Shown here in pieces: positions 19,415 through 28,842 of a stretch of DNA of 64,000 bases. The stretch is from positions 1,736,001 to 1,800,000 of the forward strand of contig NZ_CP096184.1 of assembly GCF_020447105.2 (NCBI RefSeq), given 5' to 3'. Each line of letters opens with the position of its first letter. Positions within the stretch are counted from its first letter, which is position 1. The stretch comes from Demequina sp. TMPB413 (lineage in GTDB: Bacteria; Actinomycetota; Actinomycetes; Actinomycetales; Demequinaceae). Below the pieces are notes generated by a model. It made no database searches. It saw only the letters and a list, made by a program, of their open reading frames with translations, and was not told where the DNA came from. Made by a program: the position numbers and the translations under genes.

Positions 19415-20338
19415 ATGCCACCCCGCTCTCCCCTGCCACAGCGACACGGGCTTGACGCCGCTTGGTTGCGCACGCCCGGTACCTCGCCGGCGGGGGCACC
19501 GCCTTGGGCGACGATGGGTGACTTCCTGCTGGACCGGCTGCCCGCCAGAGCGGGCGTCACTGACATGCTGGCGGCTGGGGATTTTGTTGACGAGACGGGG
19601 TGCGCGCTCACGGGAGGCGAGGCCTACCGGCCTCATGCCTTCGTGTGGTTCCACCGCCAGCTTGCTCCTGAAGTTCCGGCGCCGCAGCCCATCGAGGTAC
19701 TGGAGACCCACGAGCGCTTCGTGGTGATCGACAAGCCGCACTTCCTTGCCACGACCCCGCGCGGAGCTCACGTGGTGCAGACCGCCCTGGTTCAGGCGCG
19801 CCTCACGCTCGACCTCCCCGAACTCGCACCAGCGCATCGCCTCGACCGGCTCACTGCAGGCGTGTTGGTCTTCACCACTCGCCGGGAGTTTCGAGGCGCC
19901 TACGCGGGCGTGTTCCAGTCGGGAGCCGCACACAAGACGTACGACGCCTTGGCTCCGTTTGACCCCGACCTTGAGTTCCCGCAGCACATCTCCAATCGCA
20001 TCGAAAAGCGACGAGACAGCCTGCAGGCCGAAATCGTGGACGGCGCGCCCAACGCCTCCACCCGCGTGGAGGTGGTCGAGGTGAAGGGCGGGTACGCGCG
20101 CTACCGACTGACGCCCGCCACGGGCAAGACGCACCAGTTGCGCGTGCACATGGCGGCCCTCGGCCTGCCGATTCTTGGCGACTCGCTCTACCCGAGCGTC
20201 GTCAACGTCGCTACCGACGATTTTCGCGACCCTCTGCAATTGATTGCCAGGTCGCTGAGCTTTGTCGACCCCGTCGATGGAACACCGCGAGAGTTCACGA
20301 GCCTGCGTGAGTTGAGGTGGCCGGAGGAACGAGCGTAG
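19415..20338 (+). CDS. RluA-family pseudouridine synthase
   Basis: 307 residues from the ATG at 19415 (a GTG directly precedes it). The RluA catalytic motif HRLDRLTAGVLVF contains the essential aspartate; downstream are ISNRIEKRRDSL, GKTHQLRVHMAALGLPILGD and the C-terminal strand. It isomerises uridine to pseudouridine in rRNA or tRNA. The GDFLLDRLP segment near residue 35 is the short N-terminal domain of the RluA/RluC type without an S4 domain. The target position cannot be deduced. Confidence 0.93.
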   Translation: MPPRSPLPQRHGLDAAWLRTPGTSPAGAPPWATMGDFLLDRLPARAGVTDMLAAGDFVDETGCALTGGEAYRPHAFVWFHRQLAPEVPAPQPIEVLETHERFVVIDKPHFLATTPRGAHVVQTALVQARLTLDLPELAPAHRLDRLTAGVLVFTTRREFRGAYAGVFQSGAAHKTYDALAPFDPDLEFPQHISNRIEKRRDSLQAEIVDGAPNASTRVEVVEVKGGYARYRLTPATGKTHQLRVHMAALGLPILGDSLYPSVVNVATDDFRDPLQLIARSLSFVDPVDGTPREFTSLRELRWPEERA

Positions 20339-20392
20339 ACCGCCCCTCGAACGCTCGAGCAAGAACTGCGCCGACGCGCGTGCTCGGGTGGG

Positions 20393-20956
20393 CTACGGAC
20401 GGCCGAGCCCGTCAACGAGTAGTTGGATGACGGCATCCGCTTCCGTCCGAGACGCTGACCTCGTCGAAGCGAACGCGATGCCGTGAAGGGCAAGCATCAA
20501 CGCTCCCGTTGAGACATCGTCGCGGATGTCTCCTGCCTGGATTCCACGTTCCAAGAGCGCGCTGACAGCGTCTTCGAGCTCAACGCCCTCACCAGCGATC
20601 GCGCCGCCAGCGGCCTCCGCGAAGGCGGCGAAGGTGCGCCCAAGACCGCGGTGCGTGTACATGTGATCCACCATCTCGCGCAGGAACAGCGCAAGTGCTT
20701 CACGGGGGGCATGAGCTTCGGACAGGTCGCGCGCCCTGTCACATAGCGCAGACACTTCTGCACGGTAGACCGCAGCCGCCAGCGCGTCCCTCGTGGGGAA
20801 GTGGCGGTACAGCGTCCCTGCTCCCACGCCGGCACGCCGAGCGAAATCCTCGAACGGCACCTCTGTTCCCTCCGCGGCGAAGATCTCGCGGGCAGCGGCG
20901 ATCAGGGCGTCGCGATTGCGACGGGCGTCGGCCCGTAGGGGCTTGTCCTGGTTCAC
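20393..20956 (-). CDS. TetR-family transcriptional repressor
   Basis: 187 residues from the GTG at 20956, chosen because GAGGAA lies 5-6 bp upstream; an in-frame TTG at 20977 has no such site. The helix-turn-helix is clear: FEDFARRAGVGAGTLYRHFPTRDALAAAVY at about residues 34-62. The C-terminal ligand domain is generic (TetR_C/SbtR-like). It is divergent from the ketopantoate-reductase-like gene and the MMPL transporter, and two operator-like palindromes lie between, so it most likely represses both itself and that operon. Confidence 0.93.
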   Translation of the reverse strand: MNQDKPLRADARRNRDALIAAAREIFAAEGTEVPFEDFARRAGVGAGTLYRHFPTRDALAAAVYRAEVSALCDRARDLSEAHAPREALALFLREMVDHMYTHRGLGRTFAAFAEAAGGAIAGEGVELEDAVSALLERGIQAGDIRDDVSTGALMLALHGIAFASTRSASRTEADAVIQLLVDGLGRP

Positions 20957-20970
20957 GGTGTTCCTCGCGC

Positions 20971-21018
20971 TTGACAAGTGGAGACCGTCTCCATATCGTT
21001 AACTGGAGACAACGTCCA
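20971..21018. promoter_or_regulatory. Divergent promoter with two TetR operator-like palindromes
   Basis: For the rightward operon, TTGACA (20971-20976) and TATCGT (20994-20999) are separated by exactly 17 bp. That spacer is the perfect palindrome TGGAGACCGTCTCCA (20979-20993). A second related site, TGGAGACAACGTCCA (21004-21018), follows just downstream. Repressor bound at site 1 would cover the spacer between both promoter elements. Confidence 0.75.
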
Positions 21019-21043
21019 CTTTAGCACGAGGCCAGGAGATGGC

Positions 21044-22006
21044 ATGAAGATCTTGATGATCGGCAGGGGCGTGATCGCCTGCGTGTACGGCTGGGCGTTC
21101 GAGCAGGCCGGGCACGTCGTTGAGTTTTTGGTGAGGCCAGGACGCGCTGCGAAGTACGCGCGCCCGATCGACCTCGATCTGATCGACTCGCGCCGACGAG
21201 GGGGCCAGGCTCAGGTGTTGCAGGAGTGGTCCCCTCGATATCGAGAAACCCTCTCCCCCGATCACGATGTTGATCTCATCATTCTCAGCGTGCCCCACTA
21301 CAGCCTCGCCGATGCGGTGGATTTACTGTCCACTCGCACAGGGGACGCCACGGTGCTGATGTTCGGCAATATGTGGCAAGAGCCGCTCGATGCGATCGCC
21401 CCCCTCCCCTCTGGTCAGGTCGCCTGGGGCTTTCCACAGGGCGGCGGGGGCTTCGATGCGACAGGCGCCCTGCGCGGAGTGTTGCTCTCGTCGGTCGTGT
21501 TCGGGCACTTCGGAGAGGGTCTAACCGAGCGAGAACTGGCGGTGCGTGGCCTCTTTCACGGTGCCGGGTTCCGCGTGTGCGAGCAGCACGATTTCAGGGG
21601 ATGGCTCCTGTTGCACACCGCGGTAGGAGCGGGCCTCTACTCACAGGCACTTCAGCGCGGGGCGATGGCCGACCTCGTCCGAGACACGGGGGCGTTTGCC
21701 GAAGCGATGCGGGTGGGGCGCGAACTCCTCCCGCTCTTGCGGGCGCGAGGTGTCGACCTCTCACGGCATCGAGGCACGTCGATGATGCTCAGGGCCCCAA
21801 GCTGGTTGGCTGGCGCAGCGATGTCGCTGGCAATCAGTCGCATTGCCGCCGCGCGGCGATCCTTCGAAGCCCAGGCGGATCCCAACGCCCTGGAACCACG
21901 ACTGGTCTGCCGCGATGTGGAGGCCGACGCGCGCCGGCTCGGTGTTCCCACGCCACGCCTGTCCGCGATCTCGGCGCTGTTCGCCGACGCACCGCATCCG
22001 CGCTGA
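21044..22006 (+). CDS. Ketopantoate reductase (ApbA/PanE)-like NAD(P) oxidoreductase
   Basis: 320 residues from the ATG at 21044, preceded by CAGGAGAT. The N-terminal nucleotide-binding motif MKILMIGRGVIACVYGWAFEQAG is of the ApbA type with GxGxxA altered to GRGVIA; a conserved mid region (ILSVPHYSLADAV) and a C-terminal helical domain follow. The classical ketopantoate-site residues are not clear, and the gene is not with panB/panC, so it is probably a different 2-ketoacid or imine reductase. Coupling to a TetR-controlled MMPL exporter suggests detoxification. Confidence 0.75.
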   Translation: MKILMIGRGVIACVYGWAFEQAGHVVEFLVRPGRAAKYARPIDLDLIDSRRRGGQAQVLQEWSPRYRETLSPDHDVDLIILSVPHYSLADAVDLLSTRTGDATVLMFGNMWQEPLDAIAPLPSGQVAWGFPQGGGGFDATGALRGVLLSSVVFGHFGEGLTERELAVRGLFHGAGFRVCEQHDFRGWLLLHTAVGAGLYSQALQRGAMADLVRDTGAFAEAMRVGRELLPLLRARGVDLSRHRGTSMMLRAPSWLAGAAMSLAISRIAAARRSFEAQADPNALEPRLVCRDVEADARRLGVPTPRLSAISALFADAPHPR

Positions 22007-22055
22007 CTCGAACAACCACGCCACCCCGCATCCGGATTCAAGGCAGGAAACTCCC

Positions 22056-24431
22056 ATGGCAACGCTTCTTCAACGACTAGGCCTCTTCTCCGCTCGGCAT
22101 CGATGGTGGGTGATCGCGGCGTGGATAGCCATCCTCGGCACGGTCGCGCTGACGTACGCAACGGTCGGCGGCGCCCTGTCAACGTCCCTGTCGATTCCAG
22201 GGACGCCTGCCCAGAAAGTCAACGATCAGCTCGCGAGCGCCTTCCCTAGCGCGGGGGGCGGCAACGGGCAGCTCGTGTTCTCGACGCGCAACGGGGAGCC
22301 CTTCACGGCGGCCCAAGAGGCAGCCATCGCCGACGCATTGAGCAGGGCCGTCGACGTCGATGTGGTCAGCGGTGCAATGGACCCCTTCGTGTTCGCGGAT
22401 CAGCGTGCGGCTGCCGCGGAACAACTGGAAGAAGCCAGGAGTCAGATCTCGATGGCCAGCGAGCAAGTAACGTCGCCGGAGGAGCAGGCGGCCCTCGATC
22501 TTCAGGCGCAGGTCATCGAGGACCAACAGCGGATCATGCAGGCCGGGTCAGGCTTTGCCAGCGTCTCTCCCGGTGAAGACACGGCCGTAGCGACGTTGCA
22601 GTTCACCACAGCCAATGCTGAGATCGCACCGTCGGAACTCGCGCAGATCAGGGACGCCGTGATCCGCCAAGAGATCGACGGAGTCACGGTGGAGTTCGAC
22701 TCTGCGATCGCTGACCCCGGCGAACCGCCAGGCGCCACGGAGGCGATCGGCGTCGTCATTGCCGCCGTCGTCCTGTTCGTGATGCTCGGCTCACTGGTGG
22801 CAGCCGGCCTGCCACTCGTCTCAGCCATCGTTGGCGTCGCCGTCGGAGCCGTTGGCATCCTGTCGTTGTCCGGCGTCGTCGAGATCTCGTCGACCACGCC
22901 AATCCTCGGTGTCATGCTGGGCCTTGCCGTCGGCATCGACTACTCGCTGTTCATCCTCAACCGACACCGGCAATACCTCCGCGCGGGGGTGCCGGTGCGG
23001 CGCTCCATCGGTCTTGCGACAGGCACCTCCGGTAGCGCCGTGCTTTTCGCCGGAATGACCGTGATCATTGCCCTCGCCGCCCTCAACCTCACGGGAATCG
23101 GCTTGATTGGTTTGATGGGCACGGCAGGGGCCATATGTGTTGCCATCGCCGTCCTGGTGGCGCTGACTCTCACTCCCGCGCTGCTCGCTTTGGCGGACGT
23201 GCGCGTTCTTCCCAAGCGCGAGCGACGCCTCGCCCATACGGACGACGACGCCCTTGCCACCGCGCCTAGCAACCTGGGTTCGCGGACCGCCAAGGGCGGA
23301 CGCCAAAACGGGAGCGTCGCTACCCGCCACCCCGTCGTCGTCATTGTGAGCGGACTGTTGGCCTTGCTCGTTCTCGCGGTACCAGCGGCGAGCCTCCGGC
23401 TCGGCTTGCCAGACGCGGCCTCGCAACCAGCGTCGTCCACGCAGTACAAGGCCTACTCGCAGATTGGCCGCGCCTTTGGCCCCGGAATGAACGGGCCGAT
23501 CGTGGTGGTCGCGACCCTTCCCGAAGCGGCGAACGAAGCCGAGCTGACGCGCATCGAAGCCGACGTGGCGGACCACCTCATGACGATCCCCCACGTCACC
23601 GCGGCCGCACTCGGCGGGGCGTCGGAAGACAACAGCGTCGTCGTCTTCCAGGTGATCCCTGCAGAAGGTCCCGTGGCGGCCTCCACCGAGCAACTGGTCA
23701 AGGACCTCCGTGCTGCCTCGTCAACACTCGAGACGGACTTGGGGGTGACGATCGGCGTCACGGGTTTGACGGCCATGAACATCGACACCTCGGCGAAATT
23801 GGGGGACGCCCTGCCTCTCTATCTGATCGTGGTCCTAGGGCTGTCGATCTTGATTCTCGTGGTGGTGTTCCGGTCGATTCTGATACCGCTCATCGCCACT
23901 GCTGGATTCCTTCTGAGCATTCTGGCGACCCTAGGCATCGTCACTGCGGTGTTCCAATACGGCTGGGGGCTGTCGCTGCTCGGCCTCGAGACGCCTTCGC
24001 CTGTCCTCAGTTTCTTGCCGACGCTCCTGGTGGGAATCGTCTTCGGCCTCGCCATGGACTACCAGCTCTTTCTTGTCTCAGGAATGCGCGAGGCTCACGT
24101 CCAGGGCGCAAAGGCGCGAGATGCGGTGCTGGTCGGCCTCGACGGATCAAAGGCGGTCATCACGGCCGCCGCCCTCATCATGATCGGCGTCTTCGGAGGC
24201 TTTGCGCTGTCGCAGAGCTCGACCGTCACTCCCATTGGCCTTGGCCTGGGCCTTGGAGTTCTGATCGACGCGTTCGTGGTCCGCATGCTGCTGATACCCG
24301 CGACCATGACGCTCCTGGGGGAATCGGCATGGTGGCTCCCCAAGCGGATCGACAGGATCTTGCCGGACATGGATGTCGAGGGAAGTCAGCTCACGCACGG
24401 GCCGCAGTCACGCGGGGCAATGAGCGCCTAG
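22056..24431 (+). CDS. MMPL/RND-family membrane transporter
   Basis: 791 residues from the ATG at 22056, behind AGGCAGGAA. Two repeats of the RND half: TM1 (WWVIAAWIAILGTVALTYA), a large extracytoplasmic loop (about 50-220), then five helices including LGVMLGLAVGIDYSLFILNRHRQYL; a second half has the same arrangement, with LLVGIVFGLAMDYQLFLVSGMREA. The charged GIDYSL and AMDYQL motifs are the proton-relay positions of the family. It probably exports lipids, siderophores or drugs. It lies in one operon with the ketoreductase, 49 bp apart. Confidence 0.93.
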   Translation: MATLLQRLGLFSARHRWWVIAAWIAILGTVALTYATVGGALSTSLSIPGTPAQKVNDQLASAFPSAGGGNGQLVFSTRNGEPFTAAQEAAIADALSRAVDVDVVSGAMDPFVFADQRAAAAEQLEEARSQISMASEQVTSPEEQAALDLQAQVIEDQQRIMQAGSGFASVSPGEDTAVATLQFTTANAEIAPSELAQIRDAVIRQEIDGVTVEFDSAIADPGEPPGATEAIGVVIAAVVLFVMLGSLVAAGLPLVSAIVGVAVGAVGILSLSGVVEISSTTPILGVMLGLAVGIDYSLFILNRHRQYLRAGVPVRRSIGLATGTSGSAVLFAGMTVIIALAALNLTGIGLIGLMGTAGAICVAIAVLVALTLTPALLALADVRVLPKRERRLAHTDDDALATAPSNLGSRTAKGGRQNGSVATRHPVVVIVSGLLALLVLAVPAASLRLGLPDAASQPASSTQYKAYSQIGRAFGPGMNGPIVVVATLPEAANEAELTRIEADVADHLMTIPHVTAAALGGASEDNSVVVFQVIPAEGPVAASTEQLVKDLRAASSTLETDLGVTIGVTGLTAMNIDTSAKLGDALPLYLIVVLGLSILILVVVFRSILIPLIATAGFLLSILATLGIVTAVFQYGWGLSLLGLETPSPVLSFLPTLLVGIVFGLAMDYQLFLVSGMREAHVQGAKARDAVLVGLDGSKAVITAAALIMIGVFGGFALSQSSTVTPIGLGLGLGVLIDAFVVRMLLIPATMTLLGESAWWLPKRIDRILPDMDVEGSQLTHGPQSRGAMSA

Positions 24432-24445
24432 GGCACGGCCCAGAG

Positions 24446-25909
24446 TCAGGTGCCGCAGAAGGTGCGGTAGGTGCCGAACTCTTCGGGCGCCGCGGCGGCG
24501 TAGCGTTCAAGGCCCTCGCGCTCGTCGTACGGGCGGGTCACCGCGGCCAACAACCGCTGGAAGGGGTCGACGTCTCCCGCAGTCGCCGCCGCGAGAGCTT
24601 CTTCGACGAGATGGTTGCGGGGGATGTAGATGGGGTTGACCTTGTTCATCAGTTCGGCATCTGGTCGAAGCGGTATCCAGCGCTCCATCCAGCCGTCGAA
24701 CGCCACTGGGTCGGAGAAGAGGGACCGCGCCTGCTCGGGTGCGCCCGAAGCCGCGGCGCCCAGACTGCGGAAGACCGCCGTGTAGTCGACCTCGTGCTTC
24801 TCGAGCACATCCAACAGGTCTTGCACCACTCCCGACGCGATGTGGTCCACGACGTCATCGCCCAGTCCGATCTTTGCCTTCGCGCCTGCCAGCCAGTGGG
24901 TTCTGTACTCGCGTGAGTAATGGTCGAGCGCCTGAGTGGCAATCGCTACTGCTTGGTCCTGATCGTCGTGGAGGAGCGGCAGCAGCGCCTCCGCGAGGCG
25001 GGCAAGGTTCCACCCAGCCACCGCCGGCTGATTGCCATAGGCGTAGCGGGCCGCGTGGTCGATGGAGCTGTAGACCGCGCCAGGATCGTAGGCGTCCATG
25101 AATGCACACGGCCCGTAGTCAATGGTCTCGCCCGAGATGGTCATGTTGTCGGTGTTCATCACCCCGTGCACGAAGCCGACGAGCATCCATCGGGCCACGA
25201 GCGACGCTTGAGCGTCAATCACCCCTCGAAGCAATGCCTGGTACGGATGCTCCGCCTGCGCCGCGTCGGGGTAGTGGCGGGCGATCGCGTGGTCGGCAAG
25301 CCTTCGCAGCAGGTCGACGTCACCCGTGGCGCGCGCGTACTGAAAGGTGCCGACGCGCAGATGACTGCTGGCCACGCGTGCCAGCACAGCCCCTGGAACC
25401 CGGGTCTCTCGAAGCACCGTCTTCCCTGTGCCCACGACCGCGAGTGACCGCGTGGTGGGGATACCCAAGGCGTGCATCGCCTCACTGAGGACATACTCGC
25501 GCAGCATCGGCCCCACCACGGCCTGGCCGTCGCCCGCACGGGCGAAAGTTGTTGGACCGGAGCCCTTCAGATGAAGGTCGCGAAGACGGCCATGGCTGTC
25601 CGTGATCTCGCCCAGCAGCAACGCGCGCCCGTCGCCGAGCCGCGGCGAGTAGTGGCCGAACTGGTGTCCCGCGTAGGCCTGAGCGACTGGAGCAGCGCCC
25701 TCTGGAACATGGTTCCCCGCCATCAAGAGCAGCCCGTCTGGACTGCGCAAGGCGGACGGGTCGAAGCCTAGATCGACGGCCAGCGCGTCATTGAGCACCA
25801 GCAGTTGTGGGCCTTCAAGCTCTTGCGCCTTCCACGGGACGCAGAGTTCCGGCAGCTCCTCGGCGAAGCGAGCCTGGAAAGCAACCTCGACGTGCGATGA
25901 CGTGCTCAT
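24446..25909 (-). CDS. selO: Protein adenylyltransferase SelO (YdiU/UPF0061)
   Basis: 487 residues. Pseudokinase-fold enzyme that transfers AMP to protein Ser/Thr/Tyr. Visible motifs: [38 protein letters not shown], the [25 protein letters not shown] active-site block with metal ligands N and D, and the C-terminal TFCGT end with the conserved cysteine. Length is typical. It is convergent with the MMPL gene (14 bp). The region upstream of the start (25910 onward) carries the 43-bp repeat that borders inserted cassettes. Confidence 0.95.
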   Translation of the reverse strand: MSTSSHVEVAFQARFAEELPELCVPWKAQELEGPQLLVLNDALAVDLGFDPSALRSPDGLLLMAGNHVPEGAAPVAQAYAGHQFGHYSPRLGDGRALLLGEITDSHGRLRDLHLKGSGPTTFARAGDGQAVVGPMLREYVLSEAMHALGIPTTRSLAVVGTGKTVLRETRVPGAVLARVASSHLRVGTFQYARATGDVDLLRRLADHAIARHYPDAAQAEHPYQALLRGVIDAQASLVARWMLVGFVHGVMNTDNMTISGETIDYGPCAFMDAYDPGAVYSSIDHAARYAYGNQPAVAGWNLARLAEALLPLLHDDQDQAVAIATQALDHYSREYRTHWLAGAKAKIGLGDDVVDHIASGVVQDLLDVLEKHEVDYTAVFRSLGAAASGAPEQARSLFSDPVAFDGWMERWIPLRPDAELMNKVNPIYIPRNHLVEEALAAATAGDVDPFQRLLAAVTRPYDEREGLERYAAAAPEEFGTYRTFCGT

Positions 25910-25966
25910 CCATCGAGGCTACCCGCCGCGTCCGGTGACGGTGCCGGAGCGCAAGTTGACGCGGGG

Positions 25967-26009
25967 CTACACGTTGAAGCGGAACTCCACCACGTTCCGT
26001 AGCCGAATA
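25967..26009. repeat. 43-bp repeat containing a ychF 3'-end copy (copy 1)
   Basis: Identical over 43 bp to 27220-27262. Its first 29 bp are, on the minus strand, an in-frame copy of the end of ychF (codons for VVEFRFNV plus stop), differing from the real ychF end at two synonymous positions. It lies about 60 bp upstream of selO. Interpretation: an attachment-site-like border of an integrated cassette. Confidence 0.8.
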
Positions 26010-26187
26010 GTGTTCCGACACCTGGGCCCTCTCTCCAAGTTGCCAACCTCATCGCCACCGCCCTCGGCTGAAAGCACCTCAGACGCAGCGGGCGTTAGCC
26101 CCCCGATCAACCTCACCGCCTGCTCGCGAATCTGTGGCTCGCGCTGCGCAGCCGCGCCAGGAGGATTCCCGTCGACTCCACGAAGGC

Positions 26188-26553
26188 TCAGTCCGTAGGA
26201 GAGACGCGAATGAGATTGCCATCGGGGTCCGTGATCACAAACGTGCGGCCAAAGACATCGTCGTGGGGCTCTTGGACAACCCTAACTTCCTTGGCCGCCC
26301 AGAAGGAATACACCTCGTCTACAGCCTCGGCACCCCCAGGCACCATGAGCCCCACTTCGGACATGCGCGGCGTCGACGCCTCCGCGTCCGAGCGGTGACC
26401 ATTCCACAGAGCGAACAGCACTCCGGGCGCAACCTCAAAGGGGACATAGCGCGGCGTGACCATCGTGGGTTCCATCTCGAACAAGTCGCTGTAGAACGCG
26501 GTGGCGCGTTCGATGTCAGTGACGTGGATCAGGAACAGGTTCGGTGTGCCCAC
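26188..26553 (-). CDS. VOC (glyoxalase/bleomycin-resistance) family protein
   Basis: 121 residues, one vicinal-oxygen-chelate module: NLFLIHVTDIERATAFYSDLFEMEPT at the start and TFVITDPDGNLIRVSP at the end, with H10, E-rich centre and the terminal strand expected for a dimeric VOC protein. Function is not deducible; many such genes confer resistance to small molecules. It lies in the cassette bordered by the repeats at 25967 and 27220, divergent from the cupin gene. The 178 bp between the first repeat and this gene hold nothing I recognise. Confidence 0.85.
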   Translation of the reverse strand: MGTPNLFLIHVTDIERATAFYSDLFEMEPTMVTPRYVPFEVAPGVLFALWNGHRSDAEASTPRMSEVGLMVPGGAEAVDEVYSFWAAKEVRVVQEPHDDVFGRTFVITDPDGNLIRVSPTD

Positions 26554-26707
26554 TTCGAGATCTCCCTGGTTGCTTGCGGTTGCGACGGCCTGACAATTGC
26601 AGCAGCCCCTGACAGTTCACACCGATTCTCGCCACCTGGGCTGACGTCGGACACTGATGGCGTCCCAAGATTGTTCCTGAAGACGCACGTCGCATAGGGT
26701 TTTCTGC

Positions 26708-27073
26708 ATGGCAGACGACGTTCGCAACGTTCATGAGGCGCTTTCCACGATCGCTACGCCTTGGCGGCCGCACCGGCTGACAAGCGTCAACGACTACGAC
26801 GTCAAGGTCGTCAAATTGCATGGCGAGTTTGTCTGGCACACCCACCCCGACACCGATGAACTTTTCATGGTGGTGAGCGGGCGACTGACGATCCAGCTTC
26901 GCGACCGCGATGTCGTCTTGAACCCGAACGACGTATTCGTGGTGCCGCGTGGCGTCGAGCACTGTCCGAAGGCCACGGAAGAGGTCCACGCGATCCTGTT
27001 CGAGCCGCAAGGCACCGCCAACACCGGGGACGCCGGAGGCGACATGACTGCGGACTTGCGAGAACTCTCCTAA
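26708..27073 (+). CDS. Cupin-domain protein
   Basis: 121 residues, a single cupin barrel. Motif 1 is FVWHTHPDTDELFMVVSGRL (metal ligands H, H, E) and motif 2 is DVFVVPRGVEHCPKA (ligand H). It resembles mannose-6-phosphate-isomerase-like cupins of unknown substrate. It is divergent from the VOC gene within the same repeat-bordered segment. The 297 bp after its stop contain the second 43-bp repeat and no gene I can support. Confidence 0.85.
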   Translation: MADDVRNVHEALSTIATPWRPHRLTSVNDYDVKVVKLHGEFVWHTHPDTDELFMVVSGRLTIQLRDRDVVLNPNDVFVVPRGVEHCPKATEEVHAILFEPQGTANTGDAGGDMTADLRELS

Positions 27074-27219
27074 CTCTTTCGTGTGATTGCTCACGCTCGC
27101 GCGGATCGACAGCGAGCATCTCCTCGCTTTGAGAGTCGAAGGCGACGAACCGCCGCTGTCGCCCGATGCGTAAGGTCGCTCTGGGTTATGACTTCTCACC
27201 GCCAGAAATGCGACCTGAA

Positions 27220-27262
27220 CTACACGTTGAAGCGGAACTCCACCACGTTCCGTAGCCGAATA
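27220..27262. repeat. 43-bp repeat containing a ychF 3'-end copy (copy 2)
   Basis: Exact match to 25967-26009 in the same orientation. It separates the VOC/cupin segment from the membrane protein/HigBA segment. As in copy 1, the first 29 bp read VVEFRFNV-stop on the minus strand, and the remaining 14 bp (CCGTAGCCGAATA side) are unlike the intact ychF. Confidence 0.8.
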
Positions 27263-27370
27263 ACGTCTGTGACTACGCCCGAAGAGTCTAGGTGCGCATC
27301 GACTCAATTCTGCTGATACGTGCGGCGACAATCCGCGACCGAGGCGCGCGCCTGTGTACTCCACCGAGGC

Positions 27371-28198
27371 TCACCCGTGCTGACGGGCAGCGCGCAAGTC
27401 CGCGTCGTTGATAGGGCGGAGGCTTGCGTAGATCTCTGCCACCTCGTCGGCATTCGCAGGTCGATCTCCATCTTCGTCACCCCAGGAAGCCTCTTGGCTG
27501 CGCACGATCGTGTACGAGCCGTCCTTGTAGCCCGCAACGGCGGTGCCGTCCGCACGCACCCAGAGATCGCCGTCGAGCACGCACCACGAATCGAAGTCCT
27601 CGTTGAGATCGCCCTCGTAAGCTAGCCATGTACACAGTGGACGTGACTCGGCGTTAACATTCTCAGGGTCGACGAGCGGGGCCTCGACGCGCTCGATAGT
27701 GAGAAGACCCCCGCCAGCCGTCTCCACGTGTGTCAGCGATCCATACACGTGCCTGATCGTGAGCCCCGGGACGTCCGCAACCCACGCCTCAGCGTTCTGG
27801 CGCTTGAATTCTTGGAACTGCTCCTCCGGTGATAGCGATGCGCCAGCATCGGTCACCGACGGCCCCGAACGCTGCGCAAGGGCCGCGACACCCACACCAA
27901 TCACGACAATCCCAAGGGTCAACGCCGCACCGAGGACCCTCACTCCCTTACTCCTAGTCCATGGGACGAAAAGCACAGGACAGACTAGAACAAACGCCCC
28001 CGCCGCCAAGAAGAGAACCGCCGCGGCGGGATCATCGCCGGCGTTGCCACAGCCATCAAACCCGCACTGCGACAGTGCTGACAACAGCAAGAGATACGTG
28101 GCTCCTGCTACGGCGAGGGGCATCGTCCACAGCAGGTGGAGCCAGGGTTGTCGAGCAAAGATACCTGGCCGAGCTGAGTGCCCGAGTTCGGTCTGCAT
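27371..28198 (-). CDS. Hypothetical membrane protein
   Basis: 275 residues, not recognised. Three hydrophobic segments in the N-terminal 110 residues (LLWTMPLAVAGATYLLLLSAL, AAAVLFLAAGAFVLVCPVLF, VLGAALTLGIVVIGVGVAAL) with a CGFDGC pair between the first two, followed by a 165-residue extracytoplasmic C-terminal domain rich in acidic residues and containing SRPLCTWLAYEGDLNEDFDSWC. It starts 4 bp after the truncated acetyltransferase stop and lies within the second cassette. G+C content is slightly lower than in neighbouring housekeeping genes. Confidence 0.6.
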   Translation of the reverse strand: MQTELGHSARPGIFARQPWLHLLWTMPLAVAGATYLLLLSALSQCGFDGCGNAGDDPAAAVLFLAAGAFVLVCPVLFVPWTRSKGVRVLGAALTLGIVVIGVGVAALAQRSGPSVTDAGASLSPEEQFQEFKRQNAEAWVADVPGLTIRHVYGSLTHVETAGGGLLTIERVEAPLVDPENVNAESRPLCTWLAYEGDLNEDFDSWCVLDGDLWVRADGTAVAGYKDGSYTIVRSQEASWGDEDGDRPANADEVAEIYASLRPINDADLRAARQHG

Positions 28199-28202
28199 CG
28201 AT

Positions 28203-28532
28203 CTACCCAGCTTCGACGTTCGTCATGGCGTCGACGAACTGGTCGAGCGACGGGAGATTGGAGCCAGCCACCAGGAGGTGGAGATCGGCCGGCACGATGA
28301 TATTGAGCCACCGCTCTGTGCCATAGGGGGAGGACCCGGTGACCTGCCTCAAGAAGCGCTCTTCCAGTTCCGCTTCCGTGGGCGGCTCCCCTCCCGTAAA
28401 CCGGTACAAAGAGAGGTCCGCAAGAACCGTGGGCATCACGCGCGCATCGCCGACGCGCAGTCGTCGCAGCAACACGCCACCGTTCACGCTCACTAGACGC
28501 TCGACAAGACCGCGGCCGAACTCACGCCACAC
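28203..28532 (-). pseudogene. Truncated GNAT acetyltransferase fragment
   Basis: 109 residues. The middle, VLADLSLYRFTGGEPPTEAELEERFLRQVTG..GTERWLNIIV, is the N-terminal part of a GNAT acetyltransferase, but the acetyl-CoA binding half is absent and the chain ends in an unrelated 28-residue tail. Its first codons overlap the end of higA. Probably a broken gene left by recombination within the cassette. Confidence 0.6.
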
Positions 28533-28842
28533 GCAGCGGTGTGATGGCCGCCACCTGATTCTTCAAAGCCCGGCGCTCGAGCCTCAGCTCGTAGTGGGAC
28601 TGAAGACTCATCCAAAACTCCGCCGAGTTTCCGAAGTACGCGCTGAGCCTCACTGCGGTATCGGCGGTGATCCCACGCTTGCCATGAACAATCTCGTTGA
28701 TGCGGCGTGGAGGCACGCCGATTGCCACGGCGAGCTTGTTCTGGGTGATACCAAAACCCTCGATGAAGTCCTCCATGAGGATCTCACCGGGATGGATGGG
28801 CCGCATCCGCGAGCCGTCAGTGGTAGTCAACGAGTTCGACAT
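28522..28842 (-). CDS. higA: HigA-type antitoxin (XRE HTH)
   Basis: 106 residues from the ATG at 28842. The family signature is clear: RMRPIHPGEILMEDFIEGFGITQNKLAVAIGVPPRRINEIVHGKRGITADTAVRLSAYFGNSAEFWMSLQSHYEL contains the HTH and the C-terminal helix of VapI/HigA proteins. It overlaps the end of higB, the standard toxin-first order of higBA. It neutralises HigB and autoregulates the operon. Confidence 0.92.
   Translation of the reverse strand: MSNSLTTTDGSRMRPIHPGEILMEDFIEGFGITQNKLAVAIGVPPRRINEIVHGKRGITADTAVRLSAYFGNSAEFWMSLQSHYELRLERRALKNQVAAITPLRVA

Noticed and set aside
25815-27364. Repeated peptide YSATERGGVPLQRV read in two minus-strand frames
   Set aside because: It is an off-frame translation of the 43-bp DNA repeat; the frame matching ychF explains the sequence.
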